Part shown: positions 10,335 to 20,864 of the stretch, piece after piece
Numbering within the stretch: the first letter of the stretch is position 1
Layout: every line of letters begins with the position of its first letter
DNA from: Thysanoteuthis rhombus
Taxonomy: Eukaryota > Mollusca > Cephalopoda > Oegopsida > Thysanoteuthidae
DNA: 64,000 bases
Assembly: GCA_963457665.1 (NCBI GenBank)
Contig: OY735224.1
Span: 40,549,329 to 40,613,328 of the forward strand
Reading direction: 5' to 3'
Notes under the pieces: model-generated
What the model was told of the DNA's origin: nothing
Database searches by the model: none
The model's input: the letters and a program-made list of their open reading frames with translations, nothing else
Translations under genes and position numbers: made by a program

Positions 10335-10620
10335 TAAAAAGTGACCAATCACAACAGAAAGAATTTGGGATTTACAAGTTTGGATTAGGATTTGGTTTAG
10401 ATGAATAATTTTTCATGAAAAATGTATTACTCATTTTTTTATTAGAAATTTAATAAATGAAAATATTACATATTTTGATAGAAATATTCATTATAACTAT
10501 AAATTATAATGTTACTTATTTCATTTACAATTTATTAAGTATTAGGGGGAGAAAAGACAGTGAGTGTAAAGAAAGGGTAGGAGGAGAGAGGAGGAGATCA
10601 AAGAGCCAGGTGAAAGTGGA
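10335..10620 (+). repeat. Dispersed repeat family W, copy 2
   Basis: It has 'aagtgaccaatcacaacaga' and 'aagaatttggga', an AT-rich middle with 'tttttcatgaaaaatg' and 'actataaattataa', and then the purine-rich tail 'gggggagaaaagacag' and 'aaagggtaggagga'. This is the same order as 1870-2345, with a shorter tail. Confidence 0.6.
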
Positions 10621-10907
10621 AGTCATTCCATGCATTTAGATACATAAAAACACGAGTCAAAGATATAGAGATGACCAAGGAGCTAGGGTGAGGCTGATTT
10701 CAGTCTGGGGTGCCTGAAAATAATCATCATTAGATGTTCTCAGTGTGTGTTAACTCTCTAATTCATACAAAGAGAATAGAATGACAATTTCAAGTAACTA
10801 ATTAAAATTGTCTCCCTTTGACTAATTGGTGAAATTTGAATTTTTTAAAATTCACAGATGAGTTCTACTGTCATTTGCAAGTGGTTTACGAATTTAAGAG
10901 TAAAGTT

Positions 10908-11275
10908 AGTGGCTCCCAAACTTTTTCAAATCAGAAATACTGAGAAATTGCATTTATGTTCATGTGGTCAGGTTAGTTAGGTAAAAAATAATGGATCATG
11001 TGATTTCAATAAGGTTGCTCAAAATCTATTTTCACTAATTGGCAATTACAATGTTTTGAGAAGGTTCGACATACTTCTAGAATAATCCTGAATGTAAACC
11101 TTGTTCCTCAAGTAAGCCCCATTTGATACAGTAAAGTTCAACGTGCCAGTTATAGGTTGCTTCTTATCATTGAGACAGTGCACTGAATTAATATCGTATG
11201 GAATTATTAAAATTTTTGGATACCCTAAAGTGCTTGTGTGGTGTTAACTGCAATACATACTTTGGGAATCAGAAT
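10908..11275. mobile_element. hAT-like non-autonomous element (about 370 bp)
   Basis: The left end 'agtggctcccaaactttttc' resembles the typical hAT terminus (CAGNGGNTCCCAAAC). The right end, reverse complemented, reads 'cattctgattcccaaagtat'. Both share a CCCAAA word at the same offset. No clear 8-bp target duplication was found, and there is no transposase. Call and boundaries are tentative. Confidence 0.4.
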
Positions 11276-11320
11276 GATAAGTATTAGAGATAATTATTAT
11301 GGATTAGAAGAGGAAATACA

Positions 11321-11854
11321 CTATAGACCCATTATAACATGGAAGTTGGGTCAACAATATTCTACCACATTATAAGAGAGTCTGCAATGTAACAAATTTT
11401 CTATTTTTACAAACCTTAATTCAAGTCAAGACCCCCCAACATAACACACAAACACATACTTCAAGACTGACCATTGTAATTCATGCTGAAATGAAGATAA
11501 AACCATGAGAGTGGGGGGTAGGGTAATTAGTCTGTCAGGAAGACAAAAATAAATTTTTAAATTTTTAAATCATGATACCCCACCAGAAGTTAACATTTTG
11601 ACAAAACTTAGATACATATGTAGTGAGTGTAGGAATTTGACATTATGTCATTAATTTTTTTAGCGATACGTGAAAAAGAAAAGGGTAATAAGTATCATTT
11701 ATTTACCATTGAAATGTTTTTGCTCAATTCATTTCCTTTTTACAGTTGGCGTGAACCAATTCATATTATTTTTTGTATTTAGTGACTATCCAGAAAGATA
11801 AATTCAACATTTTGAAAATTAGGTGAATCCATATTATAACAGGGTACTCCCTAC
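11321..11854 (+). mobile_element. Family E MITE-like element, copy 1 (about 534 bp)
   Basis: The left end 'ctatagacccattataacat' and the right end (reverse complement) 'gtagggagtaccctgttata' are imperfect inverted repeats resembling Tc1/mariner-pogo termini. Internal landmarks shared with 29910-30245 and 48025-48526 are 'tctaccacattataagagag', 'tttttacaaaccttaattca', 'tctgtcaggaag', 'ttttgacaaaacttagatac' and 'ttacagttggcgtgaacc'. No transposase ORF is present, so it would depend on an autonomous relative. Confidence 0.65.
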
Positions 11855-12584
11855 TTGGGTATGCAATACTAGCTGGTGAAAATGAGAGAAATAGAGGGAG
11901 AAAAACCATTGGAAAAAGTTAGATACCAAACCAAATTTTATATCTTTATCTGCTTGTTTGAATGTACACCCATTACACTTTCTGATTATTCATCAACATT
12001 GGCTATTTTAAGACTCTTGTTGATTATAGACTTTCCCCATGACTTGATGATTTCTTTTGCTTTTTGGGCATCACGATGCTGGAACATTCTGAACGTCTAG
12101 ATCATTATGTTATCTTACTTTCAGTCTGCCAAAGTTTCACCCATGATCTCTAGTTGTGAATTATGATGTCCGACATCTTTGCAACATAATATCCTCATCG
12201 CCATTTAAATTTTCTAATAGTTTCCAGAGTATCTTTGACATCTGATTTTTCTCTCTAATATATTGTGCTGTTTTTTGATCTTTTAATGTGGTTTTTTCTT
12301 TCTTCTGTACATTGCGGGGTTCTTACCTGGGACAATGATTCTCCATTAAATCCTCAGAAGCAGGAATCAACTAAAGTATCACCCAAGATTAGCGAGACTT
12401 TAGCAGAGCTAATTCAACCTTCAAGAACAAGAAGATCCTATTTGTCTCTAAAAGGAGGGTCAATAACTAATGTATCCTTCCTATAGTTACCTACAGAGCT
12501 GAAATATTGAACTTAACCAAGAAATAGTCAGCAAAACCAAGAACTATGCAACATGCACAAGATTATGATTCATTCTCCTCACAT
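11855..12584. other. No gene called; weak coding-like peptides on both strands
   Basis: A plus frame at 12265-12486 and a minus frame near 11985-12090 (containing 'QKAKEIIKSWGKSIINKS') look slightly protein-like, but neither shows a domain that I recognise and both are short. A decayed coding relic is possible; the evidence does not support a gene call. Confidence 0.3.
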
Positions 12585-12883
12585 CTTTCATCCTTACTCT
12601 CCTTTATGCACATCCACTCTTGCAATGTAATGAACATGGGTAGGAATGGAAGAGAGTGCTTATGTTTGTACGGGAGCAAAAGGGAACTTCATTATAACTG
12701 ACACTTATTCATTACACCTCCTACACAAGTCTGAAGTCTAAAAATTAAAGTAGATCACAGAAATTAGAAAGCTAAAGTAATCAATGATAATATCACATAT
12801 CTTAGTTCCATACGCCTTTACATGTTATACTAAATACAGATACTATAGGTAATGTATCACTCTAATTGAATTATATACTTTAA
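12585..12883 (+). repeat. Dispersed repeat family N, copy 1 (about 295 bp)
   Basis: It aligns over its whole length with 42568-42864: 'tgcaatgtaatgaacatggg', 'aggaatggaagagagtgctt', 'gggagcaaaagggaacttc', 'caagtctgaagtctaaa' and 'tttacatgttatactaaata'. The two copies are 30 kb apart in the same orientation. Neither has a recognisable ORF. Confidence 0.75.
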
Positions 12884-13146
12884 ATGCAGAAATATATGTG
12901 CTTGAGTAATGATAATAGCTTAGTTGCTAACACTCATATAATTTCCATGGGTCCAGCTTGTTGATATTCTTGGACTTAGGCTGACATTCCACCAGAGTCT
13001 ATTGGTACATTTGGTAACAACACAAAAAGAATTAGTGAACCAATCTAAATTCCAGTGTTTGCGCTGCTGCTGGCAGGAAAGGCATGAATCCAATTATCCC
13101 TGCATCTAGTCCATAACCAAGATTTTTTCAGTGGTATACCATAAAG

Positions 13147-13894
13147 CAGTTACTTTAAATGTGGAGTGCACAACCGAAAAAGGGGAAATTTTATGTACTG
13201 CAGGGCAATTCGAAATTTGGGTGTGAGGAGCAAAAAGCATTTTATGGCTCAAGACTGAGTAGTGTTATGGTTCAACTGATCAATTCCTAACTATAGAATA
13301 TTATTAATTACTTTTTATAATTAATTTTACAATAGATTTCATAGTAAGCAATGCTTGAATCATTAACTTACTGAGATATGAAGAACAATATTTCTAGAAT
13401 CTAAGTTCATATATTGAATCACCACAGCCTTACAAATGACCCACCTGATCAATCAGCCAAGTGAGAAACAGATTCTTCTCTCTTTGCTAGTCTGTGTGTG
13501 TGCCTGTATGTGTATATAAGGTCTCACATTTTTAGGGCCACAGCCTTGAAAGTTTGCATGAGTTAATCCGAAAAAGGTTTTTTCTAGTCAAATCACTTTT
13601 GACCAACCAACAATGCCCCAAGATAAGATATATTTTTTAAAATAATTTTAGATACAAAATCTATATTGTTTTGATAATTCTAGATTGAAAAAATAAAATC
13701 TATATTTTTCAGATAGTTAGTTCTGGCACTAGCGCTACAGCAACTCATTTATGCATAGTACAGGTATAAGTAATTTTTTTTAATGAATAACTCATCATGA
13801 TTAATAATTAAATCAATTTTTTTATAGTAGGTGAGGGATATATATTTTTGAGCTATAGTGGCGGGCCATGGAACAAAAAGGGTAAGAACCACTG
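13147..13894. mobile_element. hAT-type non-autonomous transposon, 748 bp
   Basis: The left end is 'cagttactttaaatgtgg' and the right end, reverse complemented, is 'cagtggttcttacccttttt', which fits hAT termini (CAGTGGTTCT...). The flanks are 'ccataaag' (13139-13146) and 'ccttaaag' (13895-13902), an 8-bp target duplication with one mismatch, the size expected for hAT. The first about 180 bp match 37727-37880, so the element is a family. A family C copy (13405-13600) lies inside. No transposase frame is present. Confidence 0.65.
13405..13600 (+). repeat. Dispersed repeat family C, copy 1
   Basis: It begins 'attgaatcaccacagcctta' and passes through 'gatcaatcagccaagtgaga', '(tg)n', 'tttttagggccacagccttg' and 'gtttgcatgagttaatc'. 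Related copies are 54690-54870 (plus), 32150-32320 (minus) and 46905-47095 (minus). It lies inside the hAT-type element. Confidence 0.65.
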
Positions 13895-13971
13895 CCTTAA
13901 AGGAAAGAGAGAGTAAAGATGATGATGTGCAATTAGCTTCAATTGTAATCAAATACATGTGCTTCCAGTTC

Positions 13972-14035
13972 TCATACAATCACTGAAGTTAAGCAACATG
14001 GAGCCTCGTCAGTACCTAGATGAACTGACAGATCC
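13972..14035 (+). repeat. 5S rRNA-derived repeat fragment, copy 1
   Basis: The segment 'gaagttaagcaacatgga' followed by 'gcctcgtcagtacctagatg' matches the 5S rRNA internal promoter (box A AAGCTAAGCA...G, box C GCCTGGTTAGTACTTGGATGG). It is too short and diverged for a 5S gene. Three further 5S-like segments occur in the window. Confidence 0.65.
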
Positions 14036-14589
14036 AGGATCTTCTGGAAGATTTTCAATTTTATACAATTTTCTGAGTGTCTTCCAAATTTTAAATCTTT
14101 TCGTCTCATCACATGACCAACTCCTCTTTCCCTTTAGGCAGCCAGATTAATCCTGCTAATCATTACTCGGACAAATATTTAGTAGGAAAGTAATAAAAGT
14201 TTAAAACTTATAAGTCATCTGGGAACATATGCTACGGTCAACTTGTGAGGTGTCTAGCGCCTGCACAAAGGAGAAGATGCAGGTGTATTTGCCAATTCTA
14301 AGATGTTATGTCGGTCGACCTTACTAGGAAAGTTATTTCTGAAATATTCACAGATCACATCATGTATGCAAATGGGAGGGCTCTGGGACATAATATATTG
14401 GCAGATCCTGAAAAATCTTTAGGGGCATGCAGTTGGACCTAGTGCTACCACTGATGTACAGGAATAAAAGATTTTGCTTCTTAAGAATAGAAAACATTTT
14501 CACAAGTAATTTTTTTCTGCTTTCAATAAGACCTTTCCTCTAGAGAATTTATCAGATTGGAAAAAAGTTGATTAATGTTTTTGGGTAGG
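14036..14589. other. No recognised feature
   Basis: No gene or repeat is recognised, apart from the short downstream tail of the 5S-like segment. Confidence 0.4.
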
Positions 14590-15010
14590 TGCTCTATTTA
14601 CAATGTAACTATAACCATCACTTTCTGCCATTTCTCCCCCTCATAAGGAATTTTTTTTTAATGAATTTTCTTATTTCTTCATATTCAATAGTATTGTCTT
14701 TAAAATTATGGGCTTTATTTTCAAAACATTATTTTATAAAAAAACAAATCTCATTTTTTTAGAATGAGGTTTTAAAATTTTTTGTTTCCATTATTGTGCT
14801 TTCATCAAGATTTTAGAGGCAGGCCCACGTAGATTTTCCCTAAAACCATAATGAAAGCACAGAAGATTACTTGCAAAAAAAAACCAACAAAAAAACATCA
14901 ACAACCTTCCCAAAGGAAAGTAACCAAATCTTTGGAGCTGTACTTCCGTACAGATGGCAGAAAATATAGGCCTACCTTAGCATTATAGTTGCATTGTTAA
15001 TAGAATAACA
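14590..15010. mobile_element. Inverted-repeat (foldback) element, about 420 bp
   Basis: The left side reads 'tttacaatgtaactataacc' and then 'ctttctgccatttctcc'. The right side, reverse complemented, reads 'ttaacaatgcaactataatg' and then 'ttttctgccatctgtac'. A second inner inverted pair is 'gtgctttcatcaagatttta' near 14798 and 'aaccataatgaaagcac' near 14845. No ORF is present. A palindromic MITE is the likely origin. Confidence 0.5.
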
Positions 15011-15904
15011 TTTTATAAGTTTTCAGGGAGAGTAAATATTTTTTAAATATTCGATAATATTTATCCATAAAATATTTTTGCAGAAAAATCTTACAAGGAA
15101 TCATTTTCAACAATTTTTTCAATTTTCACTACCTTAGAGACTACAGTATATATTTTTCTTTTTTTGAAAAGCTACTACAATAATCAAAACAAGAAAATAT
15201 TTGAGCTTTATCACATTATTTCATTTTCTCTGAGCAGTTCTAAGAGATTGTCAGTATTTTAATTTTTAATGGTATTTTTGGAAAAATCCTAATATTTTTA
15301 GATATTTTATCCAAAATATCAAATTAGCCAAATCCTCATGTTTTCAGATACTGGATATCAGCTGAGATATTTTTTTAATTGAAAATTAGATATTTTCAGA
15401 TTATTTTGAGATATTTGATAAAGTTCAGGTCTTAATATCTAGATATATCCGGATTTTTTGGCCTTAATTTTTGAATTTTAGAAAACTGTTGACTCAACAG
15501 GCTGGATCCACCCAAGAGGGGTGATTGTCTAGGAATAGCAGAGGCCATATGAAGACTGATCTCTACAATACACTCAATAATGCAAGCTAACCCCTCTCCC
15601 TCGAACCCCCTGACTGGCCTGGCTGCAAACAACAAAAAATGAATAAATGGATTTGAAAAAACAAGTGGCTACTGTTGGATTACACATTCCACTGAGTACA
15701 TTTTATTTTTACTTTATTCCCATTGATTTCACAGAGAAACTTATAAGCTTTTTTACTTGCATCAGAAAAGGAGTGGTTGTCTAGCAATGTAATAGCCACT
15801 GACACACACACACATAATTATCCTGGATTATACAAGCCAGAAAATAAATTCCTTCTAAATTTGTAAATCTGAATAGGAAATCACTGTTCAAAATGGCATG
15901 ACTA
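15011..15904. other. AT-rich stretch, no gene
   Basis: Repeated 'agatatttt' words at 15290-15420 suggest low-complexity drift. The 67-codon minus frame at 15432-15635 has no recognisable motif. Confidence 0.45.
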
Positions 15905-15985
15905 TTTAACCCATTAGCAACAGATGACAGAAATTTATGTCATTGCAATTCTATGACTAACTCAAAGACATTTTCCATTCTGTTA
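15905..15985 (+). repeat. Family F-like fragment
   Basis: It has 'ttaacccattagcaacagat' and 'gacagaaatttatgtcattg', which parallels the element at 18848-18940 (TTAACCCATTAAG..., then GACTGAAATATCAGTC). The right end is not evident. Confidence 0.4.
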
Positions 15986-17158
15986 TGATAGATGGCAACT
16001 TAGTTCTATGAGACAAAGTTTTCATGTTGCAATGGACAACTTTCACTTATCACTTGCCAAAAATAATTGGTTAACCTTCCACTGTTGTACTGTCCCAAAT
16101 CTCTCAATATCACACATTTCAAGATCATCAACAAAGTCGTAATTTCATATTAATTCTAAAAAAACCTTCTATTTAGTTTTGAACTAATATATATGCAAAC
16201 TACCTTTAGATCCACTACTATATTAGTCAGCATCTTTATTTTCCCTGCTTTTGAACAAATATACCTTAAGTACCTTTCTATTAGATCTATTACATAAATT
16301 AGCTAACAAAGCTTTTATTTTCTATTGTTTTGAACAATTAAACACTGATTACCTTTACATTAGATTCACTATACATATACATCTCAAAGCTTTTATTATG
16401 CAAGGGATTACTTGCAATGGACAAGGGCTTTTATCTTTCAATGGATAATTATTAATCTTTATAACCAGCCAAAAAGATAATCAACAAAGCCCAACTTATT
16501 TCTAAACACTTATATATAAACTACTTTATCAGATTTACTATATATTGATTTAGGAAAAAAAAGCCTTCTCTTTTTAGTTTTGAACAACTATACACAAACT
16601 ACCTCTATATTAGATGCATTCTATGTATTAACCAACAAAGCCTTTATAGAAAAACCGTAGCCATCAAATCTTGTTCCAGTGCTCCTGGCCATACCGATTT
16701 GTCTACAAAAATGGGCATCAGTACTCCACTACACTCCTTCAAAAAAATTTTTCACATTATATCATTGGAAGGAAAGCTTTTTGACTGGGGGGGGGGGGGG
16801 TTTGACTCATTCTAATATGTTTATTAATAACATCCAGATTTTCTGGAATCTAGATGTTTTTTTTCCCCCCTCTATTTTAGATATTTTCCAGTGGAAAACA
16901 CCAGTGATATCATAAGTAAATTTATTCTAACCATATTGTTCTTTGATAGAATTTTTTATAAGACTTCAAATTTTGATGCTACAGTTGATCAATTATTGAC
17001 TGTAATGGTGAGTTTCCTTTAGTTTTCAAGAAATATACACTAACTACCTTTTTATTAGAGCCACAATACATATATTAGCCAACAAAGCCTTCATTTTCTC
17101 TAGTTTTGAACAAATACACTATATATGTTATTAAAAAATGGATATAATCCAACAAAAT

Positions 17159-17450
17159 GATTACAAATTGAAACTTATTTGAAATGATCTCCCAAATAGC
17201 CACCAGTAATGCATGAAAATTTGCAATTAAAACAGTTATTTAGGCCTTTGTATTACCAGCGGCTGTTTACCTCAATGGTTAGAGCAATGCTATGTTGAAG
17301 CAGCTACCCTATTGGTCACAAGTTTGATTCCTGCAGCAGCCCTATTTTCTTTAATTGCTTATTCTATCCATGTTGTCCATGCCAAATGATACATACTGTG
17401 TATAATAATAGATCATTTCAAATAAGAGTTTCAATATATTGCAATTTATA

Positions 17451-17453
<3 letters not shown>
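17159..17453. mobile_element. Inverted-repeat element carrying a tRNA-like core
   Basis: The left terminus 'gattacaaattgaaactt' plus 'atttgaaatgatct' (17159-17190) is inverted at 17410-17453 as 'agatcatttcaaataaga' plus 'gtttcaat' and 'tataatc'. Inside, at 17262-17335, is a tRNA-like head: A box 'ctcaatggttagagcaatg' and B-box-like 'cacaagtttgattcctg'. A tRNA-derived SINE nested in a MITE, or a MITE that captured a tRNA, would both explain it. Confidence 0.6.
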
Positions 17454-17500
<47 letters not shown>

Positions 17501-17567
17501 TCAACAAAGCCTTTCCTTTAGATTTGAAAAAATGTACACTAACTGCCTCTATATTGGATGAACTATA

Positions 17568-17892
17568 CCAGACCTGTCAAGTTCCAGTGTTAAGAATGAG
17601 TGAGAATCATGTCCTCCCCCATCCCCCAACTAAAATATATTCCAAGTGTAGAGAGTGAAGGGAGGGGGCTCCTAGCATGCTCTCCCAGAAATTTTTCAAA
17701 ATGATGTATCCGAGATTAACTAAAATCAAGTGTTGTCCAGAATTCTATTCAAAACATGTTTCACCTAAGATGAGATTTTTACCAGAAATCTAAACCAATT
17801 TGATAAATCTAACACTTTTTATAAAATGTGCAAAAATTTTCCTTTCATCCACATGAGCATGCATGAGAATGCGTGAGATTTGGAAGGTCTGC
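17568..17892. mobile_element. MITE-like insertion with CAGACCT ends, about 324 bp
   Basis: The ends 'ccagacctgtcaagttcc' and, reverse complemented, 'gcagaccttccaaatctcac' are inverted. Internal words 'gagtgagaatcatg' and 'catgagaatgcgtgaga' also mirror each other. The flanks are TATA on both sides (17564-17567 and 17893-17896), a possible target duplication. It interrupts the satellite. No ORF. Confidence 0.6.
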
Positions 17893-17927
17893 TATATATC
17901 AGTCAAAGACCTTATTTTTTTAGTCTC

Positions 17928-17933
<6 letters not shown>

Positions 17934-17988
<55 letters not shown>
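17934..17988. repeat. (TA)n microsatellite
   Basis: An uninterrupted AT/TA run of about 55 bp within the satellite array. Confidence 0.95.
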
Positions 17989-17992
<4 letters not shown>

Positions 17993-18254
17993 ACCTATTA
18001 GATCTACCATACATATATATATTACTCCAAGTCTTTATTTTCCCTAGTTCTGAAAAAGTATACACAAACAACCTTTACATTAGATCCACTATTGTATATT
18101 TCTGACTCCTCCTCATCAATCAGAATATATCTATTTGAAATTTATCCAGTCCTTAACATTGTGACTATGATGAGCATGCTTGTGTACTTGTGAAATTTTT
18201 GGTATTGATAAGGAGATATGAATCTCCATATATAATTTGGTTCAGTCCATTGGT

Positions 18255-18545
18255 AAGATTGTCTGTCTGTTAAGCTGTGGATATCACTTTAACATGGGTG
18301 CAGTTGAACAAAATTACTCAAGGGACCTATGGGAAGGTTGAAGTAAAAAAGTTTTTGGATTTTAGAGAAAAAATTTTTTCTTTTTTTTTCTATGGCTTTT
18401 ATGCCTGGCCACTATCACCACATACTTAACCACCTAAACATGGGCACAGCCTAACCAAATCTGTCATGCACACACAATGGACTTATGGGAAGATTTTATC
18501 AAAGTAAAAGGTCTTCAGATATTTGGAAAAAATATTATGTGATAA
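18255..18545 (+). repeat. Dispersed repeat family U, two tandem copies
   Basis: Each copy has 'aacatgggtgcag' or 'aacatgggcacagcc', then 'aaccaaatctgtcatgca', 'ggacctatgggaaggtt' and 'aaagtaaaa...ttttggat'. Copies lie at about 18285-18365 and 18430-18545. A third is at 41605-41755. Non-coding. Confidence 0.6.
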
Positions 18546-18847
18546 TGATAAATTTTACAAGTCTTTTGTACTTTTTTTTTACGTCTTAAATATTCAACCG
18601 AGTATAGACAGGTACTTTAGCTAGTGAATAAATAATTACTGGCACACACCTGAACAGAGAGATACTGTTCTATATGACACTGCCGACAGCTACACAGTAA
18701 GAGTTTTGTGATCATTAGTACTTTAAATCTATTTCACATTATTTTTGAAATACTTAAGAAGTGACTTACCTTCGATTCCTGTTGCAAGACGAATGCAGAT
18801 CAGTTGAAGATTGTTTGGTCTTGGTTCATCAGGTGCATTCTGTTTGA
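18546..18847. other. No recognised feature
   Basis: Nothing identifiable as a gene or repeat. Confidence 0.4.
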
Positions 18848-18940
18848 TTAACCCATTAAGTGCGAATGACTGAAATATCAGTCGTTGCAGTAATAATCAT
18901 AACCATTACTGTTCACCACTTGCCGCAGTTAATGGGTTAA
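18848..18940. mobile_element. 93-bp palindromic miniature element (family F)
   Basis: Perfect 12-bp inverted ends 'ttaacccattaa' (18848-18859) and 'ttaatgggttaa' (18929-18940) enclose a second small hairpin, 'gactgaaatatcagtc'. A related, less intact copy lies at 54130-54230 and a fragment at 15905-15985. Confidence 0.65.
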
Positions 18941-19224
18941 CAACCATTTTCATGGTTTGATGATCCTTTTCTTCCTGGTATTTCCCCCCCTCTTTCTTTC
19001 ACGAACAGACAACGGCAAAGATACAAATACACAGCTTCATATACCGTCATTAATGTACTTTTTCTAAAAGGGTCTGCAAATTCAGACATTTTTTCATTTT
19101 TAAACTAAGCAAGATACCCAGGTGTTGCCTTGGAGAATCATTAGTTAAATTTTACTTGTACTTACTAACTTGTAAATTCCCTTATTTGTCTATATCAGGA
19201 CAGTGTCCGTTTCAAAGATACCTG

Positions 19225-19500
19225 TTTGAAAGGACGAGGGGGGGGGGGGCGATTTTATGATGTGTGGAATAGCTTGTAATAGTTGTCATGTAAAATAATT
19301 TTCGGTTATTTCTCTTCAGTATTGCACAGGAAATTTCCATAAAATTACATGTATTGATTTCTTTCAATTTGCAATCCATTTGACTTCAGTGTTATTACAT
19401 TAGTCTTTTGATGAAATTCTGTTTTTATTTGAGGTGTTCTGAACAAGTAGGCGATTATATAGGTAACAACGTCAGGGTCCACCACCAACCTGCCTTAGAT
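19225..19500 (-). repeat. Dispersed repeat family I, copy 1
   Basis: It aligns with 35020-35285 in the same orientation: 'gtttgaaaggacgagggg', 'gttatttctcttcagtattg' and 'tcaatttgcaatcc'. Plus-oriented relatives lie at 33085, 37480 and 52930-53330. A poly-G run (19241-19250) is included. Non-coding. Confidence 0.5.
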
Positions 19501-19689
19501 CACAATCCATGCTAAGACTGCACTGTACAATATCGAGGGACTCATTGTTCAAATGTGCATAACCTGAAGTAGGACTCACTTGGTTGCTTATTGAGGTACT
19601 TCCAGTGATCTCTCCCAATTCTGGTGTTCAGCATGAGCTGCTTCGTGGATATTTTGCAGCAAAGGTGGGGAGGGGTAAAAGTTTTACAA

Positions 19690-20075
19690 ACATGTCTGGT
19701 TAGTGGTTAGATTGAAGAAAAAAACAGTCACATGATCACTGTCATTTGGCAGCATCAAAAAATTGTATTAAGGGGTGATCAATCAATAAGTTACTTCGTT
19801 TTTTTATTACTAAAAAGTTTGAATTTTGAAAAAAGCAGGCACAATTAGAGACCAATTTAGCATAAACTTACACTGCAAATTGATCACCTTCCTAAAAACT
19901 TAGGTGGGGGGGGTGTGAAAAAAAAACAAAAAAATGTTTTTTCAAGACATGAGAAATAATTGTTGAAATCTCCAGCCTTCTAGCTCCATTGGTGTAGCCT
20001 GCATATGTGATACATACATAGTCAGCCAGACTAGCTTAATTGATAAAACCCGTTTTGACCGATTTGGTTGACAAT
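19690..20075 (+). repeat. Dispersed repeat family A, copy 3
   Basis: Landmarks are 'acatgtctggttagtggtta', 'ggcagcatcaaaaaattg', 'gtgatcaatcaataagttac', 'gaccaatttagcataaactt', 'tagctccattggtgtagcct' and 'catagtcagccagacta', closing with 'gttgacaatt'. Confidence 0.75.
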
Positions 20076-20298
20076 TCCCAATAGAACTATACCTACCGCA
20101 TTTCTACTGACAAATCTCACAAAACGTTAAAGCAGTGTTGCCAATATTGATGGTGGTTTCAATTTTATCTTTCAAATTTGGGAGTCCAGTCCGATGTTTT
20201 TTCTTTCCCTTTCAATTTTTTTAATTTGGGAGTGATCCCCTGATCCAAAAGATTGAAGGAAAAAAAAACAAAAAAAAGAACATCTAAATTGGCAATAC

Positions 20299-20400
20299 TG
20301 CATTGAAGGAGGCCCCTTGAGGAACCAAGACCCCCTGGCTTTCAAATGCCCCCAAATCTGTAGCTCAAGCCGTACCACCCATACTATCATAGTTCTAAAG
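20299..20400 (-). repeat. Repeat segment AA, copy 1
   Basis: On the plus strand it reads 'aaggaggccccttgaggaac', 'gctttcaaatgcccccaaat' and 'ctgtagctcaagc'. It aligns with 31813-31899. The minus frame at 20172-20408 reads through it and is not a gene. Confidence 0.5.
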
Positions 20401-20864
20401 TTAGACAATTAATAGGGTTTAAATTCTATGAAGGCACACACGTAATATTCACCTAATTCTCTTTTAATGAAAAAAAGTCAATCATCAATAAGCAATGTGC
20501 ATTAATAATGTGTATATCAAGCTGATGTACATTTGCAGACAAACCAAGAAATGGTACTTTGTAATAAGCTTACACAATCCAACTATATGACAGGAAGATA
20601 AGATGTAGAATCAGAAATTTACCTATGAACTTGACAATTTGCAAATCACTCATCTTTTAATACTAGTTAATCTAGGTGAAAAATTCACTAATATGCTTGA
20701 ATTTCTATGAGATATTTTTTTTTGATAGAAAAGGAACTATATATGATAAGTATCAGGATAATGATATTTGACAGAATGATAATAATGACAATGTGGGAAG
20801 ACAAATTGTTTGATAAATTAACAATTTACTGACATGTTTCGCTGGTTACAGCTCCTTCAAAGTA

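Larger units (their letters stand above)
16140..18095. repeat. Degenerate satellite array, monomer near 79 bp, with insertions
   Basis: The monomer has three blocks in order: 'tagttttgaacaa', 'aactacctttatattagatc' and 'attagccaacaaagccttta'. The word 'ttgaac' recurs at 16179, 16251 (+72), 16330 (+79) and 16580 (+250, about three units), and monomers resume at about 17030, 17500 and 18000. The array is broken by a segment at about 16640-17020, by an inverted-repeat element at 17159-17453 and by another at 17568-17892. Two long (TA)n tracts (17453-17498, 17934-17988) have grown from the TA-rich part of the monomer. The 65-codon frame at 16251-16448 is an artefact of the array. Confidence 0.75.

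Noticed and set aside
11985..12486. Protein-like peptides on both strands, possible transposase relic
   Set aside because: Short, interrupted by stops and matching no family that I could name.
16140..18095. CRISPR-like array
   Set aside because: The repeats are diverged tandem monomers without unique spacers of fixed length, and the context is an animal genome.
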